From: Balneolaceae bacterium UBA3186
Lineage (GTDB): Bacteria; Bacteroidota; Rhodothermia; Balneolales; Balneolaceae
Length of the DNA stretch: 54,156 nucleotides
Assembly (NCBI GenBank): GCA_002364085.1
Contig: DEXK01000012.1
Coordinates: forward strand, 245,949 to 300,104
Reading direction: 5' to 3'
Shown: positions 16,692 through 26,308 of the stretch, in pieces
Layout: each line of letters opens with the position of its first letter
How positions within the stretch are numbered: the stretch's first letter is position 1
Made by a program: the position numbers and the translations under genes
Notes under the pieces: model-generated
Seen by the model: the letters and a program-made list of their open reading frames with translations, nothing else
What the model was told of the DNA's origin: nothing
Databases searched by the model: none

Positions 16692-17861
16692 ATGAATCGC
16701 TATAATATTGGGTTATTAATTGCTGCTTTATTCACTTTTATGTCATGTTCGGGAAATACAGAAACCGCCAATAACGCCGGCTATGTAACACTTTTAGGAA
16801 ATGACACTTTAGCAGTAGAAACATTTGAGAAAACAAACGCTTCAATAAGTGCTAAAGTTGTTCTGAGAAGTCCTAGAACAACGCTAAAGTCTTATGAGTT
16901 GTCTCTTACCGAAAGTGGTGGTATTAACGAAATGACTATCAAAGATTACGATCTTGATAATGGCTTTGATTCGAAAGGAACCGTTGAAAGGTCTTATATC
17001 AAATCGGGCGACTCTTTGGTTGTTTCAATATTAACGAATGACGGAACTTACAGGACCTTAACAACAACTTATGAAGAAGGTATTCTGCCATTTATTGACA
17101 TGGTACATTGGCCATTTGAAGTGGCGTTTAATAATGCAATGCAAACCACTGCGGATAGTATAGATCAAAGGCTATTAACTGGTAGCAGAGCATCTACTTT
17201 TATAGTTGCAAAAATAGATACTGATTCAATGACGATCCGCCATCCTTCCAGAGGGGTAATGGGAGTTAAAGTAGATAGAAACGGTAATATTGTTGAACTT
17301 GACGCTTCTGAAACTACACGAAAACTCACAGTAAAACGAGCCAATAACATCGAAATAAATAGTATAGCCAAAAGATTTGCTTCATCTGATAAACAAGGAA
17401 ATCCATTTGGTTCTTTATCCGGTGCTGTAGATGAAGAGTTTATTATTGGAAATACAGAGTTCAATGTTTCTTACGGCACTCCACAGCGCCGAGGACGAAA
17501 TTTATTTGGAGGCATAGTTCCTTTCGGCCAGCGCTGGAGAACAGGAGCTAACAGAGCTACACATTTTAAGACATCCTCAAATCTTAGAATAGGAGATCTT
17601 AAAGTTCCCGCTGGTGAATACACCCTTTTTTCAATACCTGAGAAAGACGGCGGTTTACTTATCATCAATAAGCAAACTGGCCAAAATGGACAAACCTACG
17701 ATCAGGAAAGAGATTTGGGCCGAGTACCTATGTCTGTTTCTAACAAAGCAGACAGTACAGAAGGCTTTACAATTCTTGTTGAAGGAGAAAATAACTCGGG
17801 TGTAATAAAATTGATCTGGGGAAATACCGTTTATTCGGTCGATTTTGAAATCGAAAACTAA
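16692..17861 (+). CDS. DUF2911 lipoprotein
   Basis: The 389-residue product has a lipoprotein signal with Cys19 (TFMSC). The C-terminal ~150 residues are a DUF2911 domain, recognised by NLFGGIVPFGQRWRTGANRA and LKVPAGEYTLFSIP. The N-terminal ~220 residues form a beta-rich region of unknown type. DUF2911 proteins are common in Bacteroidota and their role is not established. It starts 19 bases after the response regulator and is probably on the same transcript. Confidence 0.85.
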   Translation: MNRYNIGLLIAALFTFMSCSGNTETANNAGYVTLLGNDTLAVETFEKTNASISAKVVLRSPRTTLKSYELSLTESGGINEMTIKDYDLDNGFDSKGTVERSYIKSGDSLVVSILTNDGTYRTLTTTYEEGILPFIDMVHWPFEVAFNNAMQTTADSIDQRLLTGSRASTFIVAKIDTDSMTIRHPSRGVMGVKVDRNGNIVELDASETTRKLTVKRANNIEINSIAKRFASSDKQGNPFGSLSGAVDEEFIIGNTEFNVSYGTPQRRGRNLFGGIVPFGQRWRTGANRATHFKTSSNLRIGDLKVPAGEYTLFSIPEKDGGLLIINKQTGQNGQTYDQERDLGRVPMSVSNKADSTEGFTILVEGENNSGVIKLIWGNTVYSVDFEIEN

Positions 17862-17893
17862 CAATACTCCATTTTTATCGAAAAGCTTATTAA

Positions 17894-18730
17894 GTGACTT
17901 TAGATCTTTTTGAACCAATATCTATCACTCAAAAAGAACGAGTGAATTCTGCCTTGTTGCAAGTGCCTCCTCATGAGCCCGGAGTATATACTATGTATGG
18001 GAAAAAGGATGAGGTACTTTATGTTGGGAAAGCTAAAGATCTGTATAAAAGAGTTACTTCTTATCGGTATTCGAAATCAAAAAAAGTACAGAGCATGATC
18101 GCTCATGTTGAGCGAATAGGATTTGAGATTTGTAAATCAGAAATGGATGCGGTTCTTTTAGAAAACCTCTTAATTCGATCTTTAAGACCTCCTTTTAATT
18201 ATGCTAATAAAAGGACAGAAACGTATTATTTCATTTCTACCAAAAGACGTGGAAATAAACGTGAATTCAGGTTGTCAATGAGGGTTTTGGATGACTACTC
18301 TAAAGTGTACGGCTGTTTTAAAGGGCATGGCAGGGTGAGAAAAGGTCTTGGTGCTCTTCTGCGGTTTTTGTACCTGGAATACAATTCTATTAATAGTGCA
18401 CATTTTCTGCCGTCTCAGCTGTTAGGGAGGCTGGCTCCTATGCGCTTTAGCTGTGATATGGTAAAAGAGAACAAAAAACTAGTTCATGAATTTTTGCAGG
18501 GAACTTCAAATCTACTGTTAAAGAAATTTGAAGAGCTTGTAAACGGTGTACATTTTAAAGATAAATTCACAAAAAAATATTTTGAGAACGAGCTTGAACA
18601 GCTAAACATATTTTATGCCTTAGGGCCGGAACGAAATCATCAAATGAAAAAGGACTTAGAGCTGGATACCCACCTTATAAACCAAGAACAACTCGATGAT
18701 CTTCAAACGATGTACCGTTTGAGCAATTAA
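17894..18730 (+). CDS. Stand-alone GIY-YIG nuclease, UvrC-N/Cho-like
   Basis: This starts with GTG 17894. Residues about 28-110 are a GIY-YIG domain like that of UvrC: PGVYTMYGKKDEVLYVGKAK, the arginine in DLYKRV, the metal-binding glutamate in LLENLLI, and RPPFNY. The following part still resembles the UvrC linker (FLQGTSNLLLKKFEELV), but the UvrB-binding, RNase H-like and HhH portions are absent: 278 residues against about 600. Cho, a shortened UvrC homologue making the 3' incision, is the closest known analogue. Neighbours give no hint of a dedicated partner. Confidence 0.82.
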   Translation: MTLDLFEPISITQKERVNSALLQVPPHEPGVYTMYGKKDEVLYVGKAKDLYKRVTSYRYSKSKKVQSMIAHVERIGFEICKSEMDAVLLENLLIRSLRPPFNYANKRTETYYFISTKRRGNKREFRLSMRVLDDYSKVYGCFKGHGRVRKGLGALLRFLYLEYNSINSAHFLPSQLLGRLAPMRFSCDMVKENKKLVHEFLQGTSNLLLKKFEELVNGVHFKDKFTKKYFENELEQLNIFYALGPERNHQMKKDLELDTHLINQEQLDDLQTMYRLSN

Positions 18731-18760
18731 TGGGTTTATTGATTCTAAAAATGAATCCAT

Positions 18761-18796
18761 AAAAAAAGGTGCTCCAAAACTAAATTTGAGCACCTT
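18761..18796 (-). terminator. Terminator of the maltodextrin-type locus
   Basis: Perfect 9-bp stem AAGGTGCTC (18766-18774) / GAGCACCTT (18788-18796), followed on the minus strand by a run of seven Ts (18767-18761). This is a Rho-independent terminator placed downstream of the minus-strand gene ending at 18872. Confidence 0.85.
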
Positions 18797-18871
18797 AACT
18801 ACACAATTAAAAAAGATTCAAAGTGTGGATTTTAGATAGTTTGTAAACGCTATCAATTATCTACAAGCAGA

Positions 18872-19777
18872 TTATTCTATACTCCCTACTACCTCAGTTT
18901 TACCTGAAATTTCCAACGGTATTTCCATTTCTTGGGGGGAAGTCATATTTAAAATCCCTGAAACAAGTTGTTCCATTCCTCCTTTCAGTATTAGTCCGGT
19001 ATTTCTGTCAATAGTAATAGTTCCTGACTGAACACCGGAAAGATCCGGAGTCATCGTTGCTCCGCCCATATTTGCTTCATCACCTTCTGTGAAAATATCT
19101 GAAGAAATGTTTAAGGTTACCGTTTCATCATCATAATCTGCAAGTTCGTAAGTAGTTTGAATATTCATCGCAAATGGTACAGTCACAGATTGATCTTCTG
19201 ACCATGTATCGCCTTTATTCAGCTCCTTATCAGGAAAGATGATCAGCGTTCGTTTAAGCTGATCTACAATAGACTGCGCGTTGTATTGTGATGACATTTG
19301 AGACTTAAACATTGAGGCCTGGGCATCGTCAGTTATCCCCATGCTTACAGCCATTGAATCTAACATTGCTTCAAATCCTGAAATGTTAGAAACTTCTCCT
19401 TTTTTACTAAGCGTAAAATAAAGTTCATTGTTGAGGACAGAAGCAATTGCTTTAGCCGACCCAGTAGGCTCCGATGTGGCTGTTTCAGAGTCATAGTCTA
19501 AGCCCGCCATTGGCTGATTAACCATAATGCTGTTATAAACCATAGTTACTGAGTATTTTCCATCTTCTAGATCAGTAAACTTTAATTGAATTCCATATCC
19601 TTGATCGCTTTCAATATCTTGGGTTTGTCCCATAACTGTTTGCGATATATCCTGCTCCAGAACTACTTTTGTTATGTATGAGGACCCCGGATTAATATTA
19701 TAGTTAAGCTTTATTTGTGCCTGTACTATTAATGGCAAGCATAATAATAGTGTGAGAACGAAAGTAAATTTCTTCAT
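18872..19777 (-). CDS. Secreted DUF6263-like protein
   Basis: The start is set at ATG 19777, where a signal peptide begins (MKKFTFVLTLLLCLPLIVQA); the open frame extends 27 codons upstream without good features. The mature ~280 residues are beta-rich and acidic, with NPGSSYITKVVLEQDISQ, LNKGDTWSEDQSV and TITIDRNTGLILKG, a pattern I associate with DUF6263 proteins of Bacteroidota. Function unknown. It is the last gene of a three-gene minus-strand group with a GH13 enzyme and a TonB receptor, about 100 bases after the GH13 gene. Confidence 0.75.
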   Translation of the reverse strand: MKKFTFVLTLLLCLPLIVQAQIKLNYNINPGSSYITKVVLEQDISQTVMGQTQDIESDQGYGIQLKFTDLEDGKYSVTMVYNSIMVNQPMAGLDYDSETATSEPTGSAKAIASVLNNELYFTLSKKGEVSNISGFEAMLDSMAVSMGITDDAQASMFKSQMSSQYNAQSIVDQLKRTLIIFPDKELNKGDTWSEDQSVTVPFAMNIQTTYELADYDDETVTLNISSDIFTEGDEANMGGATMTPDLSGVQSGTITIDRNTGLILKGGMEQLVSGILNMTSPQEMEIPLEISGKTEVVGSIE

Positions 19778-19878
19778 CAGATATTTATTAGTATTGAAGT
19801 ATCTAGTTAAAATACGATTTGATAGTATAAGTTTAATATAATGTAGTTGTCTTGACAAATCTTAAAAACATAACTCAC

Positions 19879-21735
19879 TTATCTTTTTAGTTCCAGGATT
19901 GTTGTGGTTTTCCCTTTTACAATCAGGTCTTCATTTAAATCTAGACTTGAAGATTCTACAACATTTTCTGCTTTAGAAAACCGTTCTAAAATTTCAGCGA
20001 ATCTCGTTTTATCAATTGTTTTTTCTTCGTCGTTGTTATTCATGATTACCATTACTGTTTGTTCTTCATGGTCTCTGAAATAAACATATACATTATCTTG
20101 AGGAATAAAATGCACCAAATTCCCTTCATGAATCGCAGGAGAAGCGTTTCTCCATTGAATTAAGTTTCTGGTGTAGTTGTGAATTTCGTTTTCTTTCCGG
20201 GTTCTTCCTTCTTCAGTAAATATAGAACGACTATCGTTTGGAAAACCGCCCGGCATTGTTTGTCTCCAGGCCTCATCATCACCACCGCGATTTTCATGCC
20301 CCATCATAAGCTCTGTTCCATAATAGATCTGCGGAGTTCCTCGTGTTGTCATTAGCCAAGCTAAGCCCATTTTAAATTCGGCTTCTCTTTTTCCAATATG
20401 CTCATAAAACCTACTCATATCATGATTATCGAGGAAGGTTACGTTTTTCATTGGGTTGGAATACACAAAGTCCTGAGATAACATATAGTACAGTCTGCTA
20501 ATTCCTGTTTCCCATCCAAAATCCTCGTTAAATGCTTTTCTTCCGGCAAATGAAAATTGAAAATCTGTTAAACTGGGAAGTTCTGAATCGTAGCCATCGT
20601 CTACACCGTCTTTATCATCCTGCCAAAAAGCAACTCCGGGAACTGTATTTACCCAAGCTTCACCAACTATATTGAAACTAGGGTAAGCCTCTAGCACTTC
20701 TTTAGCCCACCGTGCCATATACTCTTTATCAGGATAAACGTAAGTGTCCATTCGTATTCCATCAACTCCTGTATATTCTATCCACCATAGTGTATTCTGA
20801 ATCAAATAATCTGTTAATATTTCATTGTGTTGGTTCAAATCCGGCATTTCAGGAACAAACCATCCATCTGTTAATTTTCTGGAATCGTACTTTGAGGCAT
20901 AAGGGTCTGAAGCTACAGACCCTCTGAAATTAGTTTGTCCAAGTTTCTCAAAATTATGAACCCAGTCTTTAGTTGGTAAGTCTTTCATCCACCAATGGTT
21001 ATCACCAATATGATTATGAATCATATCCATGATTACCTTCATCCCATTCTGATGCACCGTCTCGATCATGGCTTTATACTCTTCATTACTTCCAAATCGC
21101 CGATCCACTTTATAAAGATCTGTAGCTGCATAACCGTGGTAAGCGCCGTATTTAACACTCATATCATTTTCGAAAAGAGGGGTAAACCAAATTGCTGATA
21201 TACCCAGATCTTTGATGTAATCAAGATTATCAACTACACCTTGAATATCTCCGCCCTGACGTCGCTGAGGATTAGATCGATCAGCAGATTCCAACATTCC
21301 CTCAATAGTATCATTGTCCGGGTTTCCGTTAGCAAAACGATCGGGCATCATTAAGTAGATCACGTCTCTTGAATCGAATCCCTGATATCGGCCTTCAGCA
21401 GGTTCTCTTTCTAAAAGTTCATAAGGTACTGTAATGGATTCCTTTCTATTATTAAGAACAATTTCCATTTTTCCTGCAACCGCTTTCTCGGAAATATCTA
21501 AATAGATAAACAGATAGTTAGGAGAATCAACTGAAATCTGACGTTTAATCTCTACACCATCATAAGTTACAGATGCTCTGTAAGACCCTATATTTTCGCC
21601 ATACAACTGAATCTGAAGTTCTGTAACCGGCATATTTGCCCACCAAAACGGAGGGTCTATTACTTTTACTTCCTGTGCCAAAGAATTAGGAATAAGGAAT
21701 AGGAGAATTAGAAATAGAGAGCTAATTGATTTCAT
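19879..21735 (-). CDS. GH13 alpha-amylase / cyclomaltodextrinase-type enzyme
   Basis: The 618-residue protein has a signal peptide (1-20, NSLAQ), an N-terminal immunoglobulin-like domain of the cyclomaltodextrinase type (about 22-110), a TIM barrel (about 120-510) and a C-terminal beta domain. The catalytic residues are Asp330 (DGIRMD), Glu359 (VGEAW) and Asp439 (FLDNHD), with MDMIHNHIGD for region I. It should hydrolyse alpha-1,4 (and possibly cyclic) maltodextrins in the periplasm, as SusA/neopullulanase does. The TonB receptor upstream on the same strand would supply the oligosaccharides. Confidence 0.92.
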   Translation of the reverse strand: MKSISSLFLILLFLIPNSLAQEVKVIDPPFWWANMPVTELQIQLYGENIGSYRASVTYDGVEIKRQISVDSPNYLFIYLDISEKAVAGKMEIVLNNRKESITVPYELLEREPAEGRYQGFDSRDVIYLMMPDRFANGNPDNDTIEGMLESADRSNPQRRQGGDIQGVVDNLDYIKDLGISAIWFTPLFENDMSVKYGAYHGYAATDLYKVDRRFGSNEEYKAMIETVHQNGMKVIMDMIHNHIGDNHWWMKDLPTKDWVHNFEKLGQTNFRGSVASDPYASKYDSRKLTDGWFVPEMPDLNQHNEILTDYLIQNTLWWIEYTGVDGIRMDTYVYPDKEYMARWAKEVLEAYPSFNIVGEAWVNTVPGVAFWQDDKDGVDDGYDSELPSLTDFQFSFAGRKAFNEDFGWETGISRLYYMLSQDFVYSNPMKNVTFLDNHDMSRFYEHIGKREAEFKMGLAWLMTTRGTPQIYYGTELMMGHENRGGDDEAWRQTMPGGFPNDSRSIFTEEGRTRKENEIHNYTRNLIQWRNASPAIHEGNLVHFIPQDNVYVYFRDHEEQTVMVIMNNNDEEKTIDKTRFAEILERFSKAENVVESSSLDLNEDLIVKGKTTTILELKR

Positions 21736-21834
21736 AAGTATTGACTTTCTTTTTTAGATCTTAACATAATAATGAACCTAAAAGAGAGAATCTTATGAAA
21801 GTGCTTACATTGAGCTTTTAACCTGCTGAACGCT

Positions 21835-24027
21835 TCAAAATACCAATTTAAACCCGCCATTTATCACGAAACCATCAACCGGGGCATAGATATCTCGGAA
21901 ATCAGGATTGCTTAGACTGCCCGTGTAAATGGTATCGAATTTGGATTGACGTGTATCTAGGAAATTTTCGAAATTCAGAAAAACTGAGACGGTTTCATTT
22001 ATAACTTTTTCTGTCATAAGCCCTGTAATCCAGTACGATTTTCCATCACTTCCGTCATTTAGCTTCTGTGGACTAAAGTAATACGCCTCCAGTCCGATCC
22101 AGAATTCTCCATGTTTTTCATACATCAATACATTGTTCAAACGATGTTCAGCAACCAATGGAAAAGAGCTTACATTCCCATTATAGTGCTCTTGCACATT
22201 GGCATGAGTGTAGCCAATAAATAGTTTAAGATCGTCATAACTCCACTTCATGTTTACTTCCACACCTTTTGTGTCTACAAATCCGTCGGGTTGAACAAAT
22301 TCAAACTCAGATTGACTAACACCTACAGATGGTACTCCGGTTAGCTGAAGAGGGTCGTCAATTCTGGTATAAAAAAGGAGCACATTGGTAGATAAAGAAA
22401 GTTTGTCTGAAAGAGCCAGCTGGAAATTTGTATCAAAATTTCCTCCATAGGATCGTTCTGCTTTAAGCAAAGTACTATTTATAGGACGAATATTTCGAAA
22501 TTGAATTTGTTCGGCATCTTCAGAAAATACAGTAGGAGATTTATATCCCAATCCACCCCCCGCACGAAACGTGAGTTGTTGAGAAGGCTCAAACATTATT
22601 GACAAGCGTGGTAAAGCAAAAGTACCGTACTCGCTGTGGTTGTCTAGTCGAAAACCTGTTTCCAACGTCCATTTTGGTTGTACATTCCAAATATTCTGTA
22701 TAAATGCCCCTATTACTGATTCTGAAAAGCTTAGATCATTATTATTACTTCCTTGTTCCTGATCGAAACTTTCAGTCCATAAATTAACCCCTGTAATCCA
22801 TTCTGAAGCGTCTTTAACCAGGCTGATATTAGCTTCGCTGAATGAAGATGTTTGCTTCCCGGAGAACATAAAATCCGGAATTTGTACAGATCTATCGTAT
22901 AAGCTAAGACTGTTTTTAACTTCCAGAGCTAAGGAATTGTTTAGTCCATGATTGAATTGAAATTGACTGGAAATACGATTGGTTTCATTTTTTTCGAAAT
23001 AGGGGTTGTTCACTTCATTCCCTTCAACATAGTCTATATTTCCACCTAACCTGTTTTCGGTAACCAGATTCAACCCGGCATTAAACTTGGTTTTATCGCT
23101 TAGATAAACGAACAGTTTAGGGTTCAGAGTAAACCGCTCAAATTTAGGTATAGCAGTTAGATCGATATCTGCCGGATCATACGCCGTTCCTTTGTTGAAA
23201 GAAGTAAAAATGGTTGTCCCAATTTTCTTGTTTTGGTCGGAATAAAACCCGCTTGCGTCAAAACCGAGAGCGGAGGTTCCATTAAACATGAAGCTCAGTT
23301 CGGGTTCTTCTCCTGGGGCTTTGGTAATTAGATTAACAAGACCGGCAATTGCACCTCCACCATATAAAGTGGAAGAGGAGCCTTTTATAACTTCAACTTG
23401 TTTCAGGTCAAGTGGAGCGATCTGCATCAAACTTAATCCTCCCGAAAATCCAGAATACAAAGGCAAGCCGTCTCTGAGCAGTTGAGTATATTTACCATCC
23501 AAGCCTTGAATCCTGATGCTGGAATTATAACTGGTTGCTGAAGTTTGCTGGGTTTGGATGCCTGTACTTTCATTCAAAAGCATCCTAATATCACCGGGCT
23601 TCATGTTTCCTTTTTCTGCTAATTCCTCTCCGGCAATGAACTCAACTCTGGTTGGTATATCTTCTATAGTTCGGCTGCTTCTGGTAGAAGTAATCGTGAT
23701 CTGTTCTAATTCTTCATGTGCATGATGCAACTCAAAAATTTGGTCTTGATATTCAGGCTCGAGAGGAAAATTTCTTACGATTATTATCGATTCATAGCCT
23801 ACAAAACTGATCTTTATTTGGTAGATGCCGTCAGGAATATTGAGAATTTTCACCTGTCCTGCTGCATTGCTAAAAGCACCAACATTTAGTTCCTGAATTG
23901 ATACAGTAGCCCCAGTGATCGGCTCTCCTGTTTCATGATCCAAAACAGTAGCAACAAAAGAGTTCTGTGATAATACTAACTGTGTATTCAGAAAAAGAAG
24001 AAAACAAATGGAGAGAACTTTTTGCAT
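21835..24027 (-). CDS. TonB-dependent outer-membrane receptor
   Basis: The 730-residue protein has a signal peptide (1-20, LVLSQ), a carboxypeptidase-regulatory-like domain (about 22-105: VLDHETGEPITGATVSIQEL), a plug (about 115-235: IRIQGLDGKYTQLLRDGLPL, VEVIKGSSSTLYGGGAIAG) and a 22-strand-type barrel ending in GGFKLVF. It is shorter than SusC proteins (~1000) and closer to classical receptors. Position upstream of a GH13 enzyme suggests maltodextrin uptake, but no SusD partner is present and no ligand motif can be read, so a metal-complex ligand remains possible. Confidence 0.88.
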   Translation of the reverse strand: MQKVLSICFLLFLNTQLVLSQNSFVATVLDHETGEPITGATVSIQELNVGAFSNAAGQVKILNIPDGIYQIKISFVGYESIIIVRNFPLEPEYQDQIFELHHAHEELEQITITSTRSSRTIEDIPTRVEFIAGEELAEKGNMKPGDIRMLLNESTGIQTQQTSATSYNSSIRIQGLDGKYTQLLRDGLPLYSGFSGGLSLMQIAPLDLKQVEVIKGSSSTLYGGGAIAGLVNLITKAPGEEPELSFMFNGTSALGFDASGFYSDQNKKIGTTIFTSFNKGTAYDPADIDLTAIPKFERFTLNPKLFVYLSDKTKFNAGLNLVTENRLGGNIDYVEGNEVNNPYFEKNETNRISSQFQFNHGLNNSLALEVKNSLSLYDRSVQIPDFMFSGKQTSSFSEANISLVKDASEWITGVNLWTESFDQEQGSNNNDLSFSESVIGAFIQNIWNVQPKWTLETGFRLDNHSEYGTFALPRLSIMFEPSQQLTFRAGGGLGYKSPTVFSEDAEQIQFRNIRPINSTLLKAERSYGGNFDTNFQLALSDKLSLSTNVLLFYTRIDDPLQLTGVPSVGVSQSEFEFVQPDGFVDTKGVEVNMKWSYDDLKLFIGYTHANVQEHYNGNVSSFPLVAEHRLNNVLMYEKHGEFWIGLEAYYFSPQKLNDGSDGKSYWITGLMTEKVINETVSVFLNFENFLDTRQSKFDTIYTGSLSNPDFRDIYAPVDGFVINGGFKLVF

Positions 24028-24318
24028 TATGCTTTTGCATTGAAATTTATGGGAAATGCTAAATTACAGAACCAGAATGATAATAATTTAAAGCTTTGCT
24101 ACTTTTTGCATAGTTGAAGTGTCTTAAGGGTAAATATTCTCAAATATGAATTATTAAAAGCAACCTCAGTCTGATGCTGAATGTTCTGACTTACCAAAAC
24201 CTCATTATAACGATGGGTTAATTATTGCAGAGCTTTATGTTCAGGAGCTTCAAAACAGATGTGACGGGAATAGTTCCTACACAGATCACTGAAAATGGTT
24301 AAATGAGCATCAAAGAAA

Positions 24319-25554
24319 ATGATTATGAAACTCTCAAAGCTACCATTACTTACTTTATTATTGCTTATCGCTTGTTCGGAATCTGTTACCGATTCCGGGA
24401 ATGCTGAACTGCCCAGAGAATTAACCAAAACCGAAAAAGCAATTGTACAAGCTGACCGATCTTTCAGCATCAAAATGTTTAAAGAATTAGCCGTAGGCAG
24501 TGATGAAGAAAATGTATTTATTTCTCCTTTAAGTATTTCTATGGCTTTAGGAATGACGTTGAACGGGGCAAATGGACAAACTTTTGATGAGATTCAAAGC
24601 ACACTTGAGCTTCACGACCTCTCCCTTCCTGAAATAAACGAGGGTAATAGTTCGCTCAAAGAATTACTTACAGATCTCGATCCCAAGGTTCAAATGGAGA
24701 TTGGAAACTCGATATGGAGCAGACAAGGATTTCAGATTGAGGAAGACTTCTCGAGTAATTTGACAAACTATTTTGATGCGGAATCCTCAGAGCTAGACTT
24801 CAACGACCCGGAATCTGTAAACGTTATCAATAACTGGGTACAAAAGAAAACCCATGGAAAGATTAACGAAATTATTGAGAGCATTCCCTCCGGTATGATC
24901 ATGTATTTGATAAATGCTGTGTACTTCAAAGGTGATTGGGTCTACGAGTTTGATCCTGAAAAAACTACTGAAAGAAATTTTTATAAAGAGGATGGTCAGG
25001 TAAAAAAAGTAGATATGATGGCTCAGAAACTTCCTGCAAAGTTCTACAGTGATGAAAACATACAAATGATAGACTTGCCTTACGGAAACGGCCTTTTTAC
25101 AATGTCTCTTATCAAACCAACCAGCGATAGTACACCAATAGATTCTCTAATAGAAACTGATTTATCTTTGGAGAACTTAGAAAAGTGGTATGGAGAGAAT
25201 GAAAAAGATACTGTAGATATCTTTTTACCAAAACTTGAGCTTTCTTATGAAAAAAGTTTAAATCAACCTTTAGAGAATATGGGTATGCCAATCGCTTTCA
25301 CAAATCAGGCTGACTTTTCCAATATTAACCGAAACGGTGGTTTAAAAATATCAGAAGTAAAACATAAAACCTACTTAAAACTAGATGAAGAAGGAACAGA
25401 AGCAGCTGCAGTTACCAGCGTTGGAATAGGAACTACTTCAGTAGGCCCGAGTAATCCTGTTTTTAATTTTAACAGATCATATGTAATGATATTAAGAGAA
25501 AAGGAATCCGGGACCATCTTATTTATAGGTAAGGTTGGTAATCCGGAAAATTAA
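24319..25554 (+). CDS. Serpin, lipoprotein-anchored
   Basis: A complete serpin of 411 residues. The serpin blocks are clear: NVFISPLSISMALGMTLNGA, INNWVQKKTHGKI, LINAVYFKGDW, and the C-terminal FNRSYVMILREKESGTILFIG. The hinge is of the inhibitory type (DEEGTEAAAVT, small residues at P12-P9), so it should trap a serine or cysteine protease. Counting from the hinge puts P1-P1' near Thr-Ser in IGTTSVG. The signal ends in lipobox LLIAC, so it is membrane-anchored. ATG 24319 or 24325 may start; the second gives the tidier signal. Its last four bases overlap the convergent next gene. Confidence 0.93.
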   Translation: MIMKLSKLPLLTLLLLIACSESVTDSGNAELPRELTKTEKAIVQADRSFSIKMFKELAVGSDEENVFISPLSISMALGMTLNGANGQTFDEIQSTLELHDLSLPEINEGNSSLKELLTDLDPKVQMEIGNSIWSRQGFQIEEDFSSNLTNYFDAESSELDFNDPESVNVINNWVQKKTHGKINEIIESIPSGMIMYLINAVYFKGDWVYEFDPEKTTERNFYKEDGQVKKVDMMAQKLPAKFYSDENIQMIDLPYGNGLFTMSLIKPTSDSTPIDSLIETDLSLENLEKWYGENEKDTVDIFLPKLELSYEKSLNQPLENMGMPIAFTNQADFSNINRNGGLKISEVKHKTYLKLDEEGTEAAAVTSVGIGTTSVGPSNPVFNFNRSYVMILREKESGTILFIGKVGNPEN

Positions 25555-26297
25555 ACCTGGTGCACTATAAAGCCAATCACAATAAATGCTAGAATTATCA
25601 TATAACATAAAATATAAGCCGTTAAAGTTCTTAAGAAGGAGTTGATCTTACCGGCAGGACTAAAGAGTTGTATGAATGCCCAAAAAGCAAAACCAATTGA
25701 GAGGCTTAACGAAATTATGGGATAATAGTAAAAATCGATGTTCCCTAGATATTGAACGAGCACAAAAAAGGAATAAATGATGGCTTGCTGACCCGTGATA
25801 TAAGCATTGATCACAAAGTGCTCAAAAAAATTATATCGATACTTTTTAAATGCTATCAAAGATGAAATAGAAAAGAAAGGAAGAAACAGAACGGTAGAGT
25901 AAGCATGATTTTCGGCTATCCATTGTAAAACTGTTGATAAAACAGGATCTGATTTTGCAGACGAGCCTCCCTCCGCCATACCGAGCACAACTTCTCCTAA
26001 AAAAGTGGTTTCAGAAACTAAATTGGCAACTAATGCATAAAAGGTAGAAAGCAACAAAACATACGAAAGAGGTCTTATATAGTTTTTTCTTTTTCCCTCC
26101 AGGTAATCCCGGATACTATTTCCCGGTCGTATAAAAAACTCTTTGATCGTGAAGAATAATCCGGTGTCAATTTGGAGAAAGGTGTTTGGGATCTCAGACA
26201 GTATATACGTTGCATTTATTCGATCTACTTTCGTTTTTTGCCCACAATTAGAGCAAAAATCTCCGCTAATTTCTTCTCCACAATTTTTACAGGTCAT
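25551..26297 (-). CDS. DUF3667 zinc-ribbon membrane protein
   Basis: The 248-residue protein begins with a zinc ribbon (CKNCGEEISGDFCSNCGQKT) and the DUF3667 core (FFTIKEFFIRPGNSIRDYLEGKR), followed by four or five hydrophobic segments between about residues 78 and 245. This family of inner-membrane proteins is common in Bacteroidota and has no assigned role. It lies 12 bases after the methyltransferase gene on the same strand, so it probably ends that operon. Confidence 0.88.
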   Translation of the reverse strand: MTCKNCGEEISGDFCSNCGQKTKVDRINATYILSEIPNTFLQIDTGLFFTIKEFFIRPGNSIRDYLEGKRKNYIRPLSYVLLLSTFYALVANLVSETTFLGEVVLGMAEGGSSAKSDPVLSTVLQWIAENHAYSTVLFLPFFSISSLIAFKKYRYNFFEHFVINAYITGQQAIIYSFFVLVQYLGNIDFYYYPIISLSLSIGFAFWAFIQLFSPAGKINSFLRTLTAYILCYMIILAFIVIGFIVHQV

Positions 26298-26308
26298 ATT
26301 ACTAGATT

